The notes: generated by a model from the sequence alone, not told the origin. A stretch of DNA of 64,000 nucleotides from Vicia villosa (GCF_029867415.1 NC_081185.1:121189987-121253986); one strand, 5' to 3'; positions 35,139-48,170 are shown, counted from the first letter of the stretch. Program-made: numbers and translations.

Positions 35139-37052
35139 TTATTAGAATCTAATAGGTGTTTATGATATAAGCGGTTAATTAAAGTCTTACACCAAACAGA
35201 GCCTTAGTTATTAACAATTTCAAATAATTGGTTTGGTTTCGTTTGAGATTATGAATGGAAGGCTCAAACAAGCAACATATGTGTTATGGAGAAGAATATC
35301 ATAATGTTGTGCACAGATTAGTCCTCTTCTATTGAAAGGAAAACAAGAAAAGATAAAGAAAAAATCACATGAAATGAGTAGAGGGTAATAATTAATTAGT
35401 ATAAAATTTGTATTGTAATGTTTTACAATTGAAATATATGTATCTATACAAATTTTGATGAAACAAGTATTTTTAATTATCCGCAGATCCTTAAAATTTG
35501 GATACTTTTTATTGTAATGTTCAAAAGCTATGAATCACGAACTCCGACACGGACACGGGACACGACACGGACACTCAAACACCGATAATCTAAAATATAT
35601 AAGACACTGACACGGCTACATATATGATATTATTTGACCTTTATTTATCCATTTATTACTAAAAGAGTTGTAAATATTTTAATCAAAATTAATGTTATCA
35701 ATTCTTCAAGGATAATATTGCTTCAATACATGGCTTATGTGTACAGGATTTGTTTAAAAATACATAAGGTGTGTGTTGAAGCAAAGAAAATTAATAACAT
35801 TTTTTTAAAACACCTGTGTGAATTGCCCGATAAATTCTGAATGAGTGTCATATGGATGTCGAACAAAGAAAATAACAATTTTTTTGGTGACACTTGTCAG
35901 GCTTTTCCGACACTTGTTTGACTTTTCCGACACGTGTCGTACGGGTGTCATACAAGTGTCAGACAATGACACGTGTCGGACACCGCGACACGCCAGCTCC
36001 AAGAGGTGTCCGTGCTTCATAATCAAAAGAGAAACCATTTTCCACCCTTTCAACTACATTCTCCAAAGTCTGCATCTTGGCAACATCAGAAATGATATTT
36101 GTCAATATCATTGCTTCATCTTTTTTATCATCATATTCTTTAGAATCTTCAAAACTTTGGAAATACTAAACAACCGATGAGTATTGCGGAACATTTTTGG
36201 TTTATCTGCCAAAAACAAGAAGTTAATCTGTACAACAGTTTTGTGTCGTATGTTTGCAGGAGCGTATTCATTATTATGAGAAATGGTTTCTTTGGTTATG
36301 ATGAATACAAATCAAACAGGTTATATAATCTTGCATTAAGAGAATATCATTTTCAACACATTTTATTCAAAGATGGTGTGAATAATGCCATCAGACTCAT
36401 ATCTAACAAACCTTCAAAATTGTGCCTTCTTTGTATGAATAACTCTAGATAGAGCCTCCACCTCAAACACATTTCTCCTCCATCTTCTGTAATAGTAACC
36501 AATAACTTATCTAACTGTAAAACAAAACTCAAATGTTGTCAAATTGTGGCATTGTTACACTATGGCACACGCGAGTAACAGAATTTGAACAAATTCTTAT
36601 TTCAATTGACAAAACTCTATTCACATAAAGTGTTGTGATCTATCAATGTAGCCTAACAAAATTTGAACGAATTTATTTTCGTGGTCCGTGGTGGACAGCA
36701 CTGGAATGAACCATTATAGAGTAAAGTAAATTTAATGTAAATAGAGTGCTTGGCTCAAGAAAATCACTAGAGTGAACCATTATAAGTTACCTGCAGCATT
36801 GTTTACCATAAAAATTTAATAAACGTGCAGTCAAAATAAACACTAAACATTCAATTCAATTCATTAATAACTAAACAAGACAAGTAATAACATAAAAGAA
36901 TGCACTCTTTGAAAGTAAACTCACCAGAAGATAGAAATTCTTCCACCAATTTCATACTAATTCAATGTAAATAACCTGTTTATACTTTCACACAAACAAA
37001 ATTACAATATTAACATACATTCAAACCCTGAAAACATATAAAGTAATATCAT
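35139..37052. other. Non-coding flank downstream of zinc-finger gene, copy B
   Basis: Apart from the TIR element at 35528-36021 I see no gene. A 91-aa open frame (36177-36452) has no recognised domain, and its middle is missing from copy A. Confidence 0.5.
35528..36021. mobile_element. Non-autonomous TIR element rich in GACACG motifs
   Basis: A 494-bp insertion absent from copy A, where GTTCAAAAGAGAAACC (about 25377-25392) is continuous. It is flanked by TTCAAAAG (35520-35527) and ATCAAAAG (36022-36029), a probable 8-bp target duplication with one mismatch. Ends are CTATGAATCACGAACTCCG at the left and TATGAAGCACGGACACCTC inward from the right. About a dozen GACACG/CGTGTC words cluster within 100 bp of both ends. 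An 8-bp duplication suggests hAT; 9 bp (Mutator) cannot be excluded. Confidence 0.82.
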
Positions 37053-37712
37053 TCATGGTAAATGATTAGTTGGGAGCTCATTCAAATCCAAGTCACGAAC
37101 AACTCTTGGCCCTAATTCTCTTTCAACATCATTCGTCGGAAGCTCATTCAAATCAAGGGTTCGAAAACCTCTTGGACCTAATACTGTTTCACCTTCCTTT
37201 AGGTTCTTCTCCTCCTTCGCCACTGTTTCATCAACGCCAGTATTATTAGCGACTCCATGATGAATAAGATATCTCCTGCTCCTTTTCTTTGTAGCATGCG
37301 ATCTTGGTGGCAGCAAACTCAATAAGTCAACAGCTGGTAATTCTTGTTGGCTAGGTTTGAAGGTTGATGCAGTAGGAGGAAGATGAACGGTAGTCTTGAA
37401 AACCCTAGTCCATGAATGTCTCTTCTGTTTGGCATCAACATTATTATTATGATAACTTGGAGAAGAAGATAAAGAGAAAGTGACTTTCATAGTTTTATAA
37501 ACCTTATTAACATGATGATGATCATCTACTTGTTGTTTGTTGGAGCGATGACAGGTCTTGTGGCCACCGAGTGCTTGGCCTGTGGAGAATACTTTGTGAC
37601 AATACTCACATTTGTGAACATATCCTTTCTCATCATATTCAGAAGACCATTGTTGTTGGTTGTTGTTGCTGTTTCTGAGTTTATGAAAGGAAGGTGAAGA
37701 AGATTTCACCAT
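37053..37712 (-). CDS. Single-finger Q-type C2H2 protein with EAR (DLN) motifs
   Basis: An intact, intronless 219-aa frame starting MVKSSSPSFH. One C2H2 finger has Cys35, Cys38, His51 and His55 and the plant QALGGH signature (TGQALGGHKTCHRSNKQ). It is followed by a basic stretch (AKQKRHSW) and an LLSLLPPR segment. The C-terminus carries two copies of an EAR-type repression motif, TLDLNELPTND and DLDLNELPTNHLP. Known relatives are nuclear transcriptional repressors that recruit TOPLESS-type corepressors; that role is inferred here. Paralogs are the frameshifted copy at 26279-26925 and the larger gene at 50918-52144. The exact biological target cannot be told from sequence. Confidence 0.88.
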   Translation of the reverse strand: MVKSSSPSFHKLRNSNNNQQQWSSEYDEKGYVHKCEYCHKVFSTGQALGGHKTCHRSNKQQVDDHHHVNKVYKTMKVTFSLSSSPSYHNNNVDAKQKRHSWTRVFKTTVHLPPTASTFKPSQQELPAVDLLSLLPPRSHATKKRSRRYLIHHGVANNTGVDETVAKEEKNLKEGETVLGPRGFRTLDLNELPTNDVERELGPRVVRDLDLNELPTNHLP

Positions 37713-38289
37713 GATGAAGCAATAGCAGAGTTTATGAGAAACAAGAAAGAAAGTATGTGTAAGCGGTGGAGAGAGTGAGTCAACTAGTGAAGACTAGTTA
37801 TAGGGTTTTCATAAACAGAAATATAGGGTTTTCAAAAAATCAAATATTTTTCTCTTAAGAATAAAAACAAAAGATTTGATTGAAGTTACATTAAATTAAC
37901 TGGATCTTATTAAGATTGCTTAAATATATTTTTGTTAAAAATTCCGTTAAACTATTTTGAATGTATTTTTTTAGAAAATTGAGTTTTTTAAGAAATAACA
38001 TTTTTTTTTATAAATTAAATCATTTTTAACACATCGAATTATTTTTTTAATTCATTTTGAAAATATCAATTTAGAAAAATATATTATTGATTTAATTTTA
38101 TGTGTACAAATGAGTCATTTTAAAAAGTTAGTAATAAATTTTAAATGGGAGATCTCCTTATTATCTAATGTGTGCTTATGTTCTATTTGGTTTACTTATG
38201 TACCTCTAATTTTTAATTCACAATTTTTTTTATAAGCAACTCTTGTATTAAAGGAAAAGGAATATTAGAGGTACTCCAACCTTTATAAG

Positions 38290-39955
38290 AAAAAAACAAT
38301 ACTGAGCAAGACTTTTGAACCACTCGTAGAAGTTGCACTAAATTATGTCCTTAGAGTCTATGGCTAACCACCACCATGAATACAATAAAATGTTAAAAAA
38401 CAGTTCATCAATATCGGATTCAGCTCCATTAAAAACTATGTCATTTCTCTGCTTCCATATACTCCAACAAATCGTCAATCACACAACTCCCGCCCTGTTA
38501 TCTGGCAATTTCCCTTTCAACAAGAACCTGCAACAGTCCGGTTGTACAGGGAGAGTGACATCCAACCATATTTCAATCTTATGCCAAAGTGGTTTCAACT
38601 TTGGGAAATGCAATTAAGTGTTCTAAATCTTCCATATTTTGCTTACAAAAATCACATTGATCAGCTTCATCAATTTATGCTATAATGCCTCATTTGAGCA
38701 ATTGCTTCCTTGAAGGGAGCCTATCCAACAGCAGACGCCATCCGAATATCTTGATTTTTGATGGAACAGAATCCCAAAAGACCTTTAACCCCTCTTTTAT
38801 TCTTCTCTCAAACCATCCCCATCTCGCTCCTGCATAAGCATTTCCTAACAAGAACACACATAAAACTTACAGATTTTTTCAAATGGCCAAATGACCACAT
38901 CCCTTTGATTCCTCTTAGGCTAGAACCTGAATAGAACCGCTTCCAACTCATCCATCTCCCTCGAAGCCTCCAAACCCAACACCTATGCACATGGGAAGAT
39001 CTTCCAACACCATTCACCACTGTGCCAAAATCCCATATCACTAACAACCACTCCTTTTTTTAACATTCCTGGTATATGATCGGAAACTGAACAACTAATG
39101 TTCCATATCCCAACTAACTTGCTTCCCAAAACGGCACAATTATCCCATCCCCTAACTTTATGGTGAACTTCTTCAAGAATCCATTAGGCCCATCACATAA
39201 TTTAATGATATCTCTCCACCAAATAGATTCTTTCGATTGCAAGCACCCTTATTTATTTAGCCACAACTTGTTTCGTAAAACTCTATATCTCTCCTTCATA
39301 ATACCTTCTCAAATATTACCCTTCTCGTTCAAAAACCTCCAAATCCCTTTAGAAATAAGAGCTTGATTGAATTTTCCAATATCTTTCACCCCCAAATCTC
39401 TTTCCTCTCTACTATTACAAATTGTTTCCCAACTCATCCAAAGAATACCTCTCTTGTCCTCCAATCCTTGCCACAGAAAATTTCTTTGAATAGATATGAG
39501 TTCCTGAATAATTTTGGCAGGTAATTTAAAAAACGACAATTGTTATATTTGTAAGTTTGATAGAACCGCATTCGGCAAAGTAACTCTTCCTCCAATGGAT
39601 AACATATTACCCTTCCATGATGATACTTTTGATTTCAGGGAGTTAATTACCGGTCTCCAAAAACTCAGGCTCCTTTGATTACCCCCAACTGTTATTCCCA
39701 AAAACTTAAACGAGAACTTGTCCACTTTACTTTCCAGAAAATGGGAAGCAACTTCCATAAATTCCTTATCAATCCCAATCCCATAAATCTTGCTTTTACT
39801 CGTGTTTATTTTCAAACCAGATGCCAACTCAAAACCTTTTAGAATCACTTTTATCGCCAAAAGACTTTTCAAAGTAATGGAATCACTTTTCAATTGGCCA
39901 AATGGTTTTTCTGTTGTATAATTACTTCGTAACATATTTGACAAGTAATGGAATT
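38290..39955 (-). pseudogene. LINE reverse transcriptase C-terminal half
   Basis: Reading 5' to 3' on the minus strand: LKINTSKSKIYGIGIDKEFM and FLGITVGGNQRSLSFWRPVI (39944-39543), then FFKLPAKIIQELISIQRNFL and DLGVKDIGKFNQALISKGIW (39539-39309). Broken frames with RWMSWKRF follow (39047-38808), and finally the zinc-knuckle region around 38650. This is the canonical order of the thumb and C-terminal part of plant L1-type RT. Several frameshifts; the catalytic fingers/palm part is missing upstream of 39955. Confidence 0.85.
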
Positions 39956-39967
39956 CTTCAAGTTAAA

Positions 39968-41445
39968 CACTACTCTGGAAAAGCCATTTTACAACGTTTG
40001 GAAAACGGATACCACAACGTCTGACCAACTGTTGTAAGGTAAGGGGTAATTGTATGTATGATGTCTTCCACCACAGTCTACAACCATGATTATAAATCAA
40101 GTAGCATGCTACCTATCACAACGGTTATTTCAAACAACCGTTATGATATACACTGAGTTTATTCCAGATGTTGTGGCTTATGTTGATGAAACTCTATTTC
40201 ACTTATTTTCTTGGGTTATACTTCATTTGTTACTGAATGAGAAAATATCAAACTTCAGTTATTGTTTGAATCCCTAATTTTTACCAATCTTTAAATCTGA
40301 ATTGTCATCTGTTTTGCTAAAAGTTTAGTTCGCTAAAAGAGTTTGAGTTCTCTCTGTTCTAATTTGGAATTACAACTGAAAAAGAAAAAAATAAATCTTA
40401 AGGTTTAACTGAGTCTTAAAATTTTTTTTCTCAAATATGAATATGGCCATGTTTGGTAAAAAAAAAATATTGCTATCTATTTGGTATAGGAAGTACTTGC
40501 TTTGATAAATCGAAGGTATATCTTTTGATGACTATTTTAGAGGAAATGGGAAGAATGAATATATTTTCTTTAAAAATAACTTGATTTTTTTTGGAGATTT
40601 CAATTTAGAGTTCAAACTTATAAACTTTTCAACAATTTGAAACCTTTCCATCTTTAGAGTTGATTAAATTGGTTCTAATTTTGGTTTCGTTATTTCTACT
40701 CTGGTGTAAATTTTGGGACAGCCACTATGCCATTATATTTTACCTGTTGCTAGCCAAGGGACACCTAATACAGGAGAACTACATCTCGATCCATTGTCTT
40801 AATATTTAAAGCTTGAGTACCTTTACCTCTATATCTTCCATCATGACGAGATTCGTGAATTCCAATAGAGTCTGCTTCTGACAAATAATTTATGCAAAAC
40901 TCAATAGCTTCTTTTGTGATGTACCGTTAAACAATCAAAGAATCCACACGGTGATGATTCTTCGTATACCTTTTAAAGATCTTCGTGTATCGCTCTACCG
41001 GATACATCCACCTTAAATAAACTAGACCATAAAATCTAATCTCCCTTACAAGATGAACAATTAAGTGAACTATAATGTCAAAAAATAATGTATGGAAATA
41101 CATTTCTAATTGACACAAGTTAGTTGCAGCCTCATGTTCCAACTCATCAAAATTTCCAGGATCATTGAAGAATAACCACAATCTGGTTATAGTTACCCTT
41201 ACAATCTTTGGTAAAATACCATAGAGAGCCACTAATTTGACATCTTTCATTGACACAAGTTTCTTCATATTTGATTATTACCTTTGGAGAACTTTGATAC
41301 CCTGCAAACAATTCCAAAAACTTTTTTTCTTTTTTAGACAGAGTGTGACATGCTGGGGGAAAATATATTTTATCTCCTATTTCTTTTGGGGCTAACTCTT
41401 GTCGTATACTCATCACCACTATATCTGAAATTCTGGTACACATAT
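39968..41445 (-). mobile_element. Decayed CACTA element with transposase-associated remnants
   Basis: A CACTA-like terminus, CACTACTCTGGAAAAGCCAT, lies at 39968, followed by ACAACG/CGTTGT subterminal words. Minus-strand coding remnants at 40795-41443 belong to the TNP2/DUF4218 type. The opposite terminus was not found, and the termini differ from those of the element at 8490, so it need not be that element's autonomous partner. Confidence 0.7.
40795..41443 (-). pseudogene. CACTA transposase-associated (DUF4218-type) remnant
   Basis: Minus strand in order: SIRQELAPKEIGDKIYFPPA near 41400; LPKIVRVTITRLWLFFND near 41200; EHEAATNLCQLEMYFHTLFF then DIIVHLIVHLVREIRFYGLV and YLRWMYPVERYTKIFKRYTK. 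Finally GIHESRHDGRYRG lies near 40840. These are the hallmarks of the domain following TNP2 transposases in plant CACTA elements. Two frames are needed, so it is broken. Confidence 0.85.
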
Positions 41446-41900
41446 ACCAGATGTCGAACCAAATGTCACGACACTGATATCAGACCAGTGACAAAAACAA
41501 TAACAGTTATGCATGTAGGGTAAATTTCTGAAAGTAAATAACACAGATAATTGTTAACCCAATTCGGTGTAACATCACCTACTCTGAGGACATCCAAGCC
41601 AAGGAGGAAATCCACTAAAATATTATTAGTTTGAAGCCTAAGTAAACAACCTCTAGTTTACAATCTTCTCACCAAATCACTATCCGTGCTATTTCTATCT
41701 AAGACACTCATAGATATGAGAGTCATCTCACTTTCCTTTAATCACACAACAGTGGTAACAACAATGACACTCAAAAATAGAAAACACACTTCCAAGACAC
41801 ACAATCCACTCTTGCTTGAAAACTTATGAGTAATTGACAAATTACAACTCAAACTCAGTCCAACTCTAATATCAAGGTGATAATGGAGTGACTCACTATG
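41446..41900. other. Repeat-like intergenic stretch
   Basis: No gene seen. The text around 41460-41700 resembles an LTR fragment, but no ends or target duplication were found. Confidence 0.35.
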
Positions 41901-41904
41901 AACA

Positions 41905-42085
41905 ATATAGTTAATAGTTCAACGTCTAGATTGTCAGCAAAATCAATATGTCCACTAAATACTAACAACCACAATCTTGTGTGATCTCATTTTACACCTC
42001 CATACCTCCCTCTACCAAGATTTCCGTAAGAACTTCCGTCAACATCGAGAGGAACGATCCCAAGCAACTAAATGCACCATGTCAA
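41905..42085 (-). pseudogene. Diverged third copy of the RNase H gene
   Basis: The minus-strand text parallels the start of the RNase H exons at 15540-15730 and 33000-33170, including GGAAGTTCTTACGGAAATC and the segment coding for SGHIDFADN. The last two thirds of the domain are absent. The neighbouring 42090-42640 aligns loosely to the RNase H upstream region, including CTCGGAAGCAG. It marks an older, third copy of the unit. Confidence 0.75.
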
Positions 42086-43885
42086 ATTAATCGTAATTAA
42101 TTAAAGAGAAAACATAAATTTAGAGAAACCAACTTATTCTAAAAAAAGAAATTATTCAATTACCTTAATGATGATGCATACAAAATATCATAAAAAATAA
42201 ATATATATAATTATAGGATTTTAAAATCAATAGAGAAAATTTGTAATAAATTATTTAAAATAAGAGTTTTTTTTTAAAGACAAGTCAGTTAGAATAATGC
42301 AGCAGAGCATGAATTAAGAAACATTCTTAACACAGTATCTTATTTATCATATCTACTTAACTCAATATATCTATGATTAAATATTAAAAAAAAAGTTATT
42401 ATTAACCTAAATACTTGAGTTTAATATAGAGATGCATTAAGATAAAATAATTTTACACACATCATCTCAAAAACATATCTTTCGGTCAGTTTTTAAAATA
42501 ATTACTAGATATTGTGTTTAATTCTTTATTAAAATTGATTAATAATATATAATTAGGTTAATGAGCGATTAGTTAGTAAATATAAACCATCAAATAATGA
42601 GAAAGCGAGAGCCTCGGAAGCAGTTGGATGTTACATTTAAGGCAAAATACCATTTTTCGTCTTTTAATTTTATCTGGGGTCCATTTTGATCTCTTAATTT
42701 TAAAAACGACCTATTTGATCCTTTAGCTTTTTAAACAAGACCACGTTAGTTCTTTCCGTTAGGTCCATTAGTCAAAGTAAATTTCAAAGCCCAGCTGGCA
42801 TACACATGGCGCTGACTTGGCAACATGTTCCATATTTTAGAAAACCCAGCAAGATTCATCCATATAAATCGCTTTTCTTTCATGTTATTCTTCTTCTCTG
42901 CATCTATTTTGTCTACTTAATTTCCATTTTTCATAAATCTTCGTCTTCAACCTAAAACTAGATCCGCCCCAACTCAAGGTTTGCTACGTTTATGATGATT
43001 TGTCAGTTACAGAAACCAGATCTTTGTTTCATTGTGCTTTGGGTACAGGTGCAAATTGTGAGAATACTGGATTCTATCATGGAGAGATTTTATTCTAAAT
43101 TTCATCATGGAGAGATTTTATAGTACCCATTCCAACAAATAGAAGTGGGATTGTACATTTATGTACACAGGAGATTGGGGCTGCAAAGTATGACAAATTA
43201 TTTATTCTGTGTGATTCTGTAAAATATGACAAATTATGCTTCTTGGACATAACTTTGTTAAGAATTTGGCTATATTTATTGACCATGCCCTTCAGTTAAT
43301 TAATTGGTTGATTGATATGTTAACTTGAAAATAAAACATACAAAGGGAGTATGGTTATTACTTTGTGCTTCTAGTTAAGCCTCCATGTGTTTGATAAAAT
43401 GTTTCACAGACTTTATGGATCTGATTTTTATCCTTGCATTTTATATATGGTTTAAGTGTTAATGTAAAAAAGACCGAATAAATAGAAGCTCATTTTAGTA
43501 AACAAAAGTCTTCCCAACCATAACTTTTTGTTTTAGTTTTCATGAAAGTTACATACCAGTTTTTGTTGTTGAATGATAACTCTAAATGTAAGCAGTAGTT
43601 TTTACAATGGCTAACTTGCATGATAGTAATTTCTTAATACCATTTTGGCATGTTGTATACAGCAAATTAGGGATTGTGAATGCTCCTACACAAGCAAGCA
43701 CACATCAGTGTTATAACAGTGTTGTTGTATAACTGCAAAATTTGTTTGTGTCTATGTCTTGTGTAAACTCATTCTTGCAACTATTTTTAGTTGGTCTGTT
43801 ATTTATATGTGTTTTTCATATATAGGAGCATTTTGTAAAGTTTCACACACAGTTTCTGAGTATAGTTTTTTTTGCATTAAATTTA

Positions 43886-45105
43886 GAAAATTTCTTCACC
43901 CACCTCCTAACCTTCTTGGCCACCTCTGATGAATTTACCACAATACCCCTATTTTCGGAAGTTCATTTCCGAAAACGTACTTTTTTTGAAAAAAAAGGTG
44001 TTTTCGGAAATGTATCTCCGAAAAAGTGTTTTTTTTAATATAAAATATTGATTTCGGAGATGCATCTCCGAAATAAAGTTATTTTTCAGAAAATGTGGTG
44101 TTTTCAGAAGTTCATCTCCGAATTCACCCCCTTGGAGGAATTCGGATATACACTTCCGAAATATTCCAAGACCAAATTGGTCTTGGAATGTTTCGGATAT
44201 ACACTTCCGAAAGAATTCAATAATTATTAAAAAATTAAAATCAAGGTGAATCAATACAATTAATAGGTATAAAATCAAGGTGAATCAATAAAATGAAGGT
44301 GAATCAATACAATCAAGGTGAATCAAAATTTCCTAAACAATTTTAAAATTAAAAATTATTTTACTAACTTATATAAATCAAAAACATCTTAATTTCATAA
44401 GTAAATTTTGAATTATTTAAAATTAAATATAATATAATATATAAATATAATATATATATTATAAATTAAAACACTCATTGTTTTAATTTTTATAATTATT
44501 ATATAAATGTATAAATATATTTATAATTAATATATAATAATTATTATATAAATATATAATAATTTTTATAAATATATAATAATTATTATAATTATTATAT
44601 AAATATATAAATATATAAATTAAAACACTCATTTTTACAAATATATAAATATATAATAATTATTATAAATATATAAATATATAAATAAAAAATTATAACT
44701 CATTTTGTAAGTGAAATTATTTTAATTTTTTAATGAAAATTATTTTAAATTTTAAAATATGAATCAAAATAGAAATATATAATAATTATTATTCATAACT
44801 CATAAATTATATCAAAATATATAATTATTATTCATTACTCATAAATTATATCAAATTTATGATATGTCAATTAATTAATATCCTAAAATTAATTTTTGGG
44901 ATTTTTTTAGATTTTTTTTTTGTTGTTTCGGAGATGCATCTCCGAATTAGTCAAAATCTCAATTTTTGGGGTTTTTTCGGAAATGCACTTCCGAAGTCTG
45001 GAAAAATTTAGAAAAAAAAATATTTCGGAAATGCATTTCCGAAGCGGGGTAAAATGGGGTTTTCGCTGGGGGTGACCCCCATAGGGAGGTGGGTAAAGAA
45101 AAAAT
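43886..45105. mobile_element. Palindrome-rich Mutator-like element (element 2)
   Basis: A 1220-bp element with 9-bp target duplication TTAAATTTA at 43877-43885 and 45106-45114. Left end is GAAAATTTCTTCACCCACCT; the right end inward is ATTTTTTCTTTACCCACCTC. It shares with element 1 the right-end text CGCTGGGGGTGACCCCCATA and the family palindromes. The middle (44250-44900) is simple AT-rich sequence. No coding capacity. Confidence 0.87.
43952..45045. repeat. Dispersed 20-bp palindromes inside MULE element 2
   Basis: About nine TTCGGARRTKCAYYTCCGAA-type palindromes lie near 43954, 44003, 44054, 44103, 44141, 44193, 44926, 44977 and 45023. They cluster at both ends with an AT-rich centre, the same architecture as element 1. 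Confidence 0.85.
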
Positions 45106-45326
45106 TTAAATTTATCCTTTTAATGATAGTAACATTTTCTGATAATTAATATAATAATAAGTAACATAAAAATGGAAAAATTATGTCACAAACTTTAGAG
45201 TGCACTTTACTTACTAAGCATTATATTTCTTATTAATTTGATTTGTTATTAAAATGTAGGTGAAGCAATTTTATAATTATCCGTTAATTAATATATATCA
45301 TTTGAAACTATAACACAATTGACTAG

Positions 45327-45395
45327 TAGCTCATTTGGTTAGCTCATTTGGCCCTTTTCCCTTACATGTGTGTTTGAATCCTATGAGTGACAAAA
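45327..45395 (+). other. Degenerate tRNA-like segment
   Basis: TAGCTCATTTGG (45327-45338) resembles a tRNA A box and GTGTTTGAATCC (45370-45381) a B box with one change. It lies about 200 bp from the right end of the host MULE. Confidence 0.4.
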
Positions 45396-46189
45396 TTTTG
45401 GTTTATGATATTTTTTAATTTTAATAATTGTTTAGTGGACACGCGTGCAAAAATAGACGTGAGAATTAGACGGAAAGGATTTAAATAACGCTGTTTAAAA
45501 AATTAAAGGATCAAATTGACTTTTTTTTTAAATTAAAGGACCAAAATAGAATCCCGAGTTAAAGTTAAAGGAAAAAAAAATATTTTGTCTACAATTAATA
45601 ACTAATTATGGAATCGGAAATGTCTATTTTGAAAAGCATGAAAATCTTAATATATATAAATCCAAGTTTGTTATGATGGCAACCCTAGCCACATGTCACC
45701 TTGGTAGTATCTCTAAATAAAATTTGGCCACATGTCACTTTCATAATAAATCTACACAAAAATCTTAATTTTCACTTTTACTAATTTAACCCTATATTAA
45801 AAATAAATGAATATACTAATCATAATAATAATATAATATAATATTCAGCCACGAATATTAATAATAATTATATAAATATGTTTTATATAATATTTATAAG
45901 TTTATATTTTATTAATTTGTTAAAAAAATTCAAACTATTGTTATAAATAATTAATAATATTTTATTTAAATTAAAAAATAAAATAAAAGTAATCTGTAAC
46001 AAAAAATTAAAAGTCCTTATTATTTAGTTTATTTTAGATTTAAAAATAAAAATAAATTTAACATAAGTTTATATTTTATTAATTTAAAAAAATTCAAACT
46101 ATTGTTATAAATGATTAATAATATTTTATTTAAATTAAAAATAAAATGTAAGTAATTTGTAAAAAAATTAAAATTCCTTATTATTTAAT

Positions 46190-47121
46190 ATATTTTAAAG
46201 CATTTGTTTTATTAATTTTAAAATTTCTATTATTAATAATAATATATTATCACCCTTTCAATTAGTCATCTATCTTTTTATACTGATTTTAAAATTTTCA
46301 TTTTTGCTATTTTTTTTATTCTCATATATTTCCTCTTTCATTTTCTAAAATTTATATCATTTGTTTAATATTTCATGATTTTGGAGTTCATATAATTTTT
46401 CTTAATTTTATATTTAATTCATAAAATTATTTAAATAATTATAAAAACAAAGATCAAATCTAACAAGACCCCTATTTTTTAAACATATATTTTTTAATTT
46501 TTATTATTTTTTATATAAATCTATTAATTTTCACTTTAATATATTTTTTTAAAAAAATTCATTTCTATAAGGTTCTCTATTTAATAAAAATGTAACTATT
46601 AAAACGTTTTTCTCTTAATTTTAATAATTCTTTACAATAACAATTAATACATTATCATTATTATGAAACCGTAAAAACCCATCAAAAATTCTATTTAATG
46701 TATTTTAAAGTATTTATTTTATTAATTTTATAACTTCCATTCTTATTAATATATTAAGACTAATTTGACCCTATATTAATATTAATAATAATATAATATA
46801 AAAAAAGAAAATACTAATACTAATACTAATACTAATAATATAATATCCAACTATCACTATTATAAATAATAATAGTAATAATAATATAATATTTAATTAA
46901 AATTAATATATGGGGAAATAAATTAATACAAAAAATTTAAAAATGAGATGTATTTGCGCTCTTCAAAATTAATTTTTTTTATGTAAATTAATTTTTTAAT
47001 TTTATATTTAAACAAAAAATTGAATAATTATTTATACAAAAATAAGCAAATGTCTCATTTATCTTATTACTCTAATTCTCACATTTTTATATAAAAAGTC
47101 TTTGATTCTCAATTTAATAGC

Positions 47122-47173
<52 letters not shown>

Positions 47174-48170
47174 TATGATTATAATAATAGTAATGATAAT
47201 TATTATTATAATAATGTAACTTTAAAATATTTTTTTATTAGCTTTTATATTTTATATAATAAATATTATTAATCAATGCATTATTATTATGAAACCATAA
47301 AAAATCCTCAAAATTTAAATTTAATATATTTTAAAGCATTTGTTTTATTAATTTTATAACTTCTATTATTATTAATATATTATCAAGCTTTCAATTAGTT
47401 ATCTATTTTTTTTAACTATACATCTTCAATCGCACAACTATTTTTATACTGATTTTAAATTTTTTACTTTTGCAATTTTTTTTATACTCATATGTTTCCT
47501 CTTTCATTTTCTAAAATTTGTATCATTTTTTTAATATTTCATTATTTAGGAGTTCCTATAATTTTTCATAATTTTATACTTAATTCATAAAATTATGTAA
47601 GTAATTATAAAAACAAAGATCAAATCTAACAAAATCCCTATTTTTTAACATGTTTTTAAATTTTTATCCATTTTTTATATATAAATCCATTAATTTTCTC
47701 TTTGATATCTTTTTTAAAAACTTTTCATTTCTATAAGGTTCTCTATTTAATAACAATGTAACTATTAAAACGTTTTTCTCTTAATTTTAATAATTCTTTA
47801 TAATAACAATTAATATATAATTTATGAAACTATAAAAACCCATTATAAATTCTATTTAATTTATTTTAAATTATTTATTTTATTAATTTTATAACTTCCA
47901 CTCTTATTAATATACTATCACCCTTTCAATTATTTTCTATTTTCTTAACTATACATCTTCACTAACATGACTCTTTATATACAGATTTTTCATTTTTCAT
48001 TTTTGCCATTTCTTTTTCATTCTCATATGTTTCTTCTTTCATTTTCTAATGTGTATCATTTTTTAAAAAATTTTATGTGCAGATTTAGGAGTTCATATGT
48101 TTTCTCTTTTATTTTTCAAAATGTGTATTATTTGTTTAAAACTTCATGTGCAGGTTTTGAAGATATATAT
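46190..48170. repeat. Internal repeats of about 1.16-kb period in Helitron
   Basis: The block 46190-46760 recurs at about 47330-47935. Anchors are AAAACAAAGATCAAATCTAA at about 46443 and 47609, and TTCTATAAGGTTCTCTATTT at about 46563 and 47729. A third, partial copy starts near 47895. The third copy contains an exon-like piece between GTGCAG and AAAAAG/GTAGAC (about 48154-48207, reading FEDIYENFVERSFLLQ) that I do not recognise. Confidence 0.75.
47122..47173. repeat. (TAA)n microsatellite
   Basis: About 17 uninterrupted TAA units inside the Helitron. Confidence 0.95.

Larger units (their letters stand above)
28174..38863. repeat. Tandem segmental duplication, copy B
   Basis: Collinear with copy A. 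At the A/B junction (28174-28180) the minus-strand LINE breaks off and the left end of the unit begins. The word CACATAA is shared by both parents: 3381-3387 at the unit's left end and 38857-38863 in the uninterrupted LINE of copy B. This fits a tandem duplication joined at about 7 bp of microhomology. Copy B keeps the pre-insertion sites for the palindromic MULE, the 1-kb Helitron and the 1.9-kb MULE seen in copy A. Confidence 0.93.
42641..45589. mobile_element. Non-autonomous Mutator-like element with long TIRs (host of nested element 2)
   Basis: A 2949-bp element with target duplications TACATTTAA (42632-42640) and TACAATTAA (45590-45598), 9 bp with one mismatch. Left end is GGCAAAATACCATTTTTCGT; the right end read inward is GACAAAATATTTTTTTTTCC. 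The TIRs continue with matching GGTCC..TTTTGATC..TTTAATTTT and TTTGATCCTTTA..TTTTTAAACA for about 110 bp. It contains a nested palindromic MULE (43886-45105), a tRNA-like segment near its right end, and an unassigned 42900-43860 interior that could be a captured gene fragment. Confidence 0.85.

Noticed and set aside
39968..41445. Autonomous partner of the CACTA element at 8490
   Set aside because: The termini differ (CACTACTCTGG against CACTAGTTCAA) and the transposase region is broken, so no link can be claimed.
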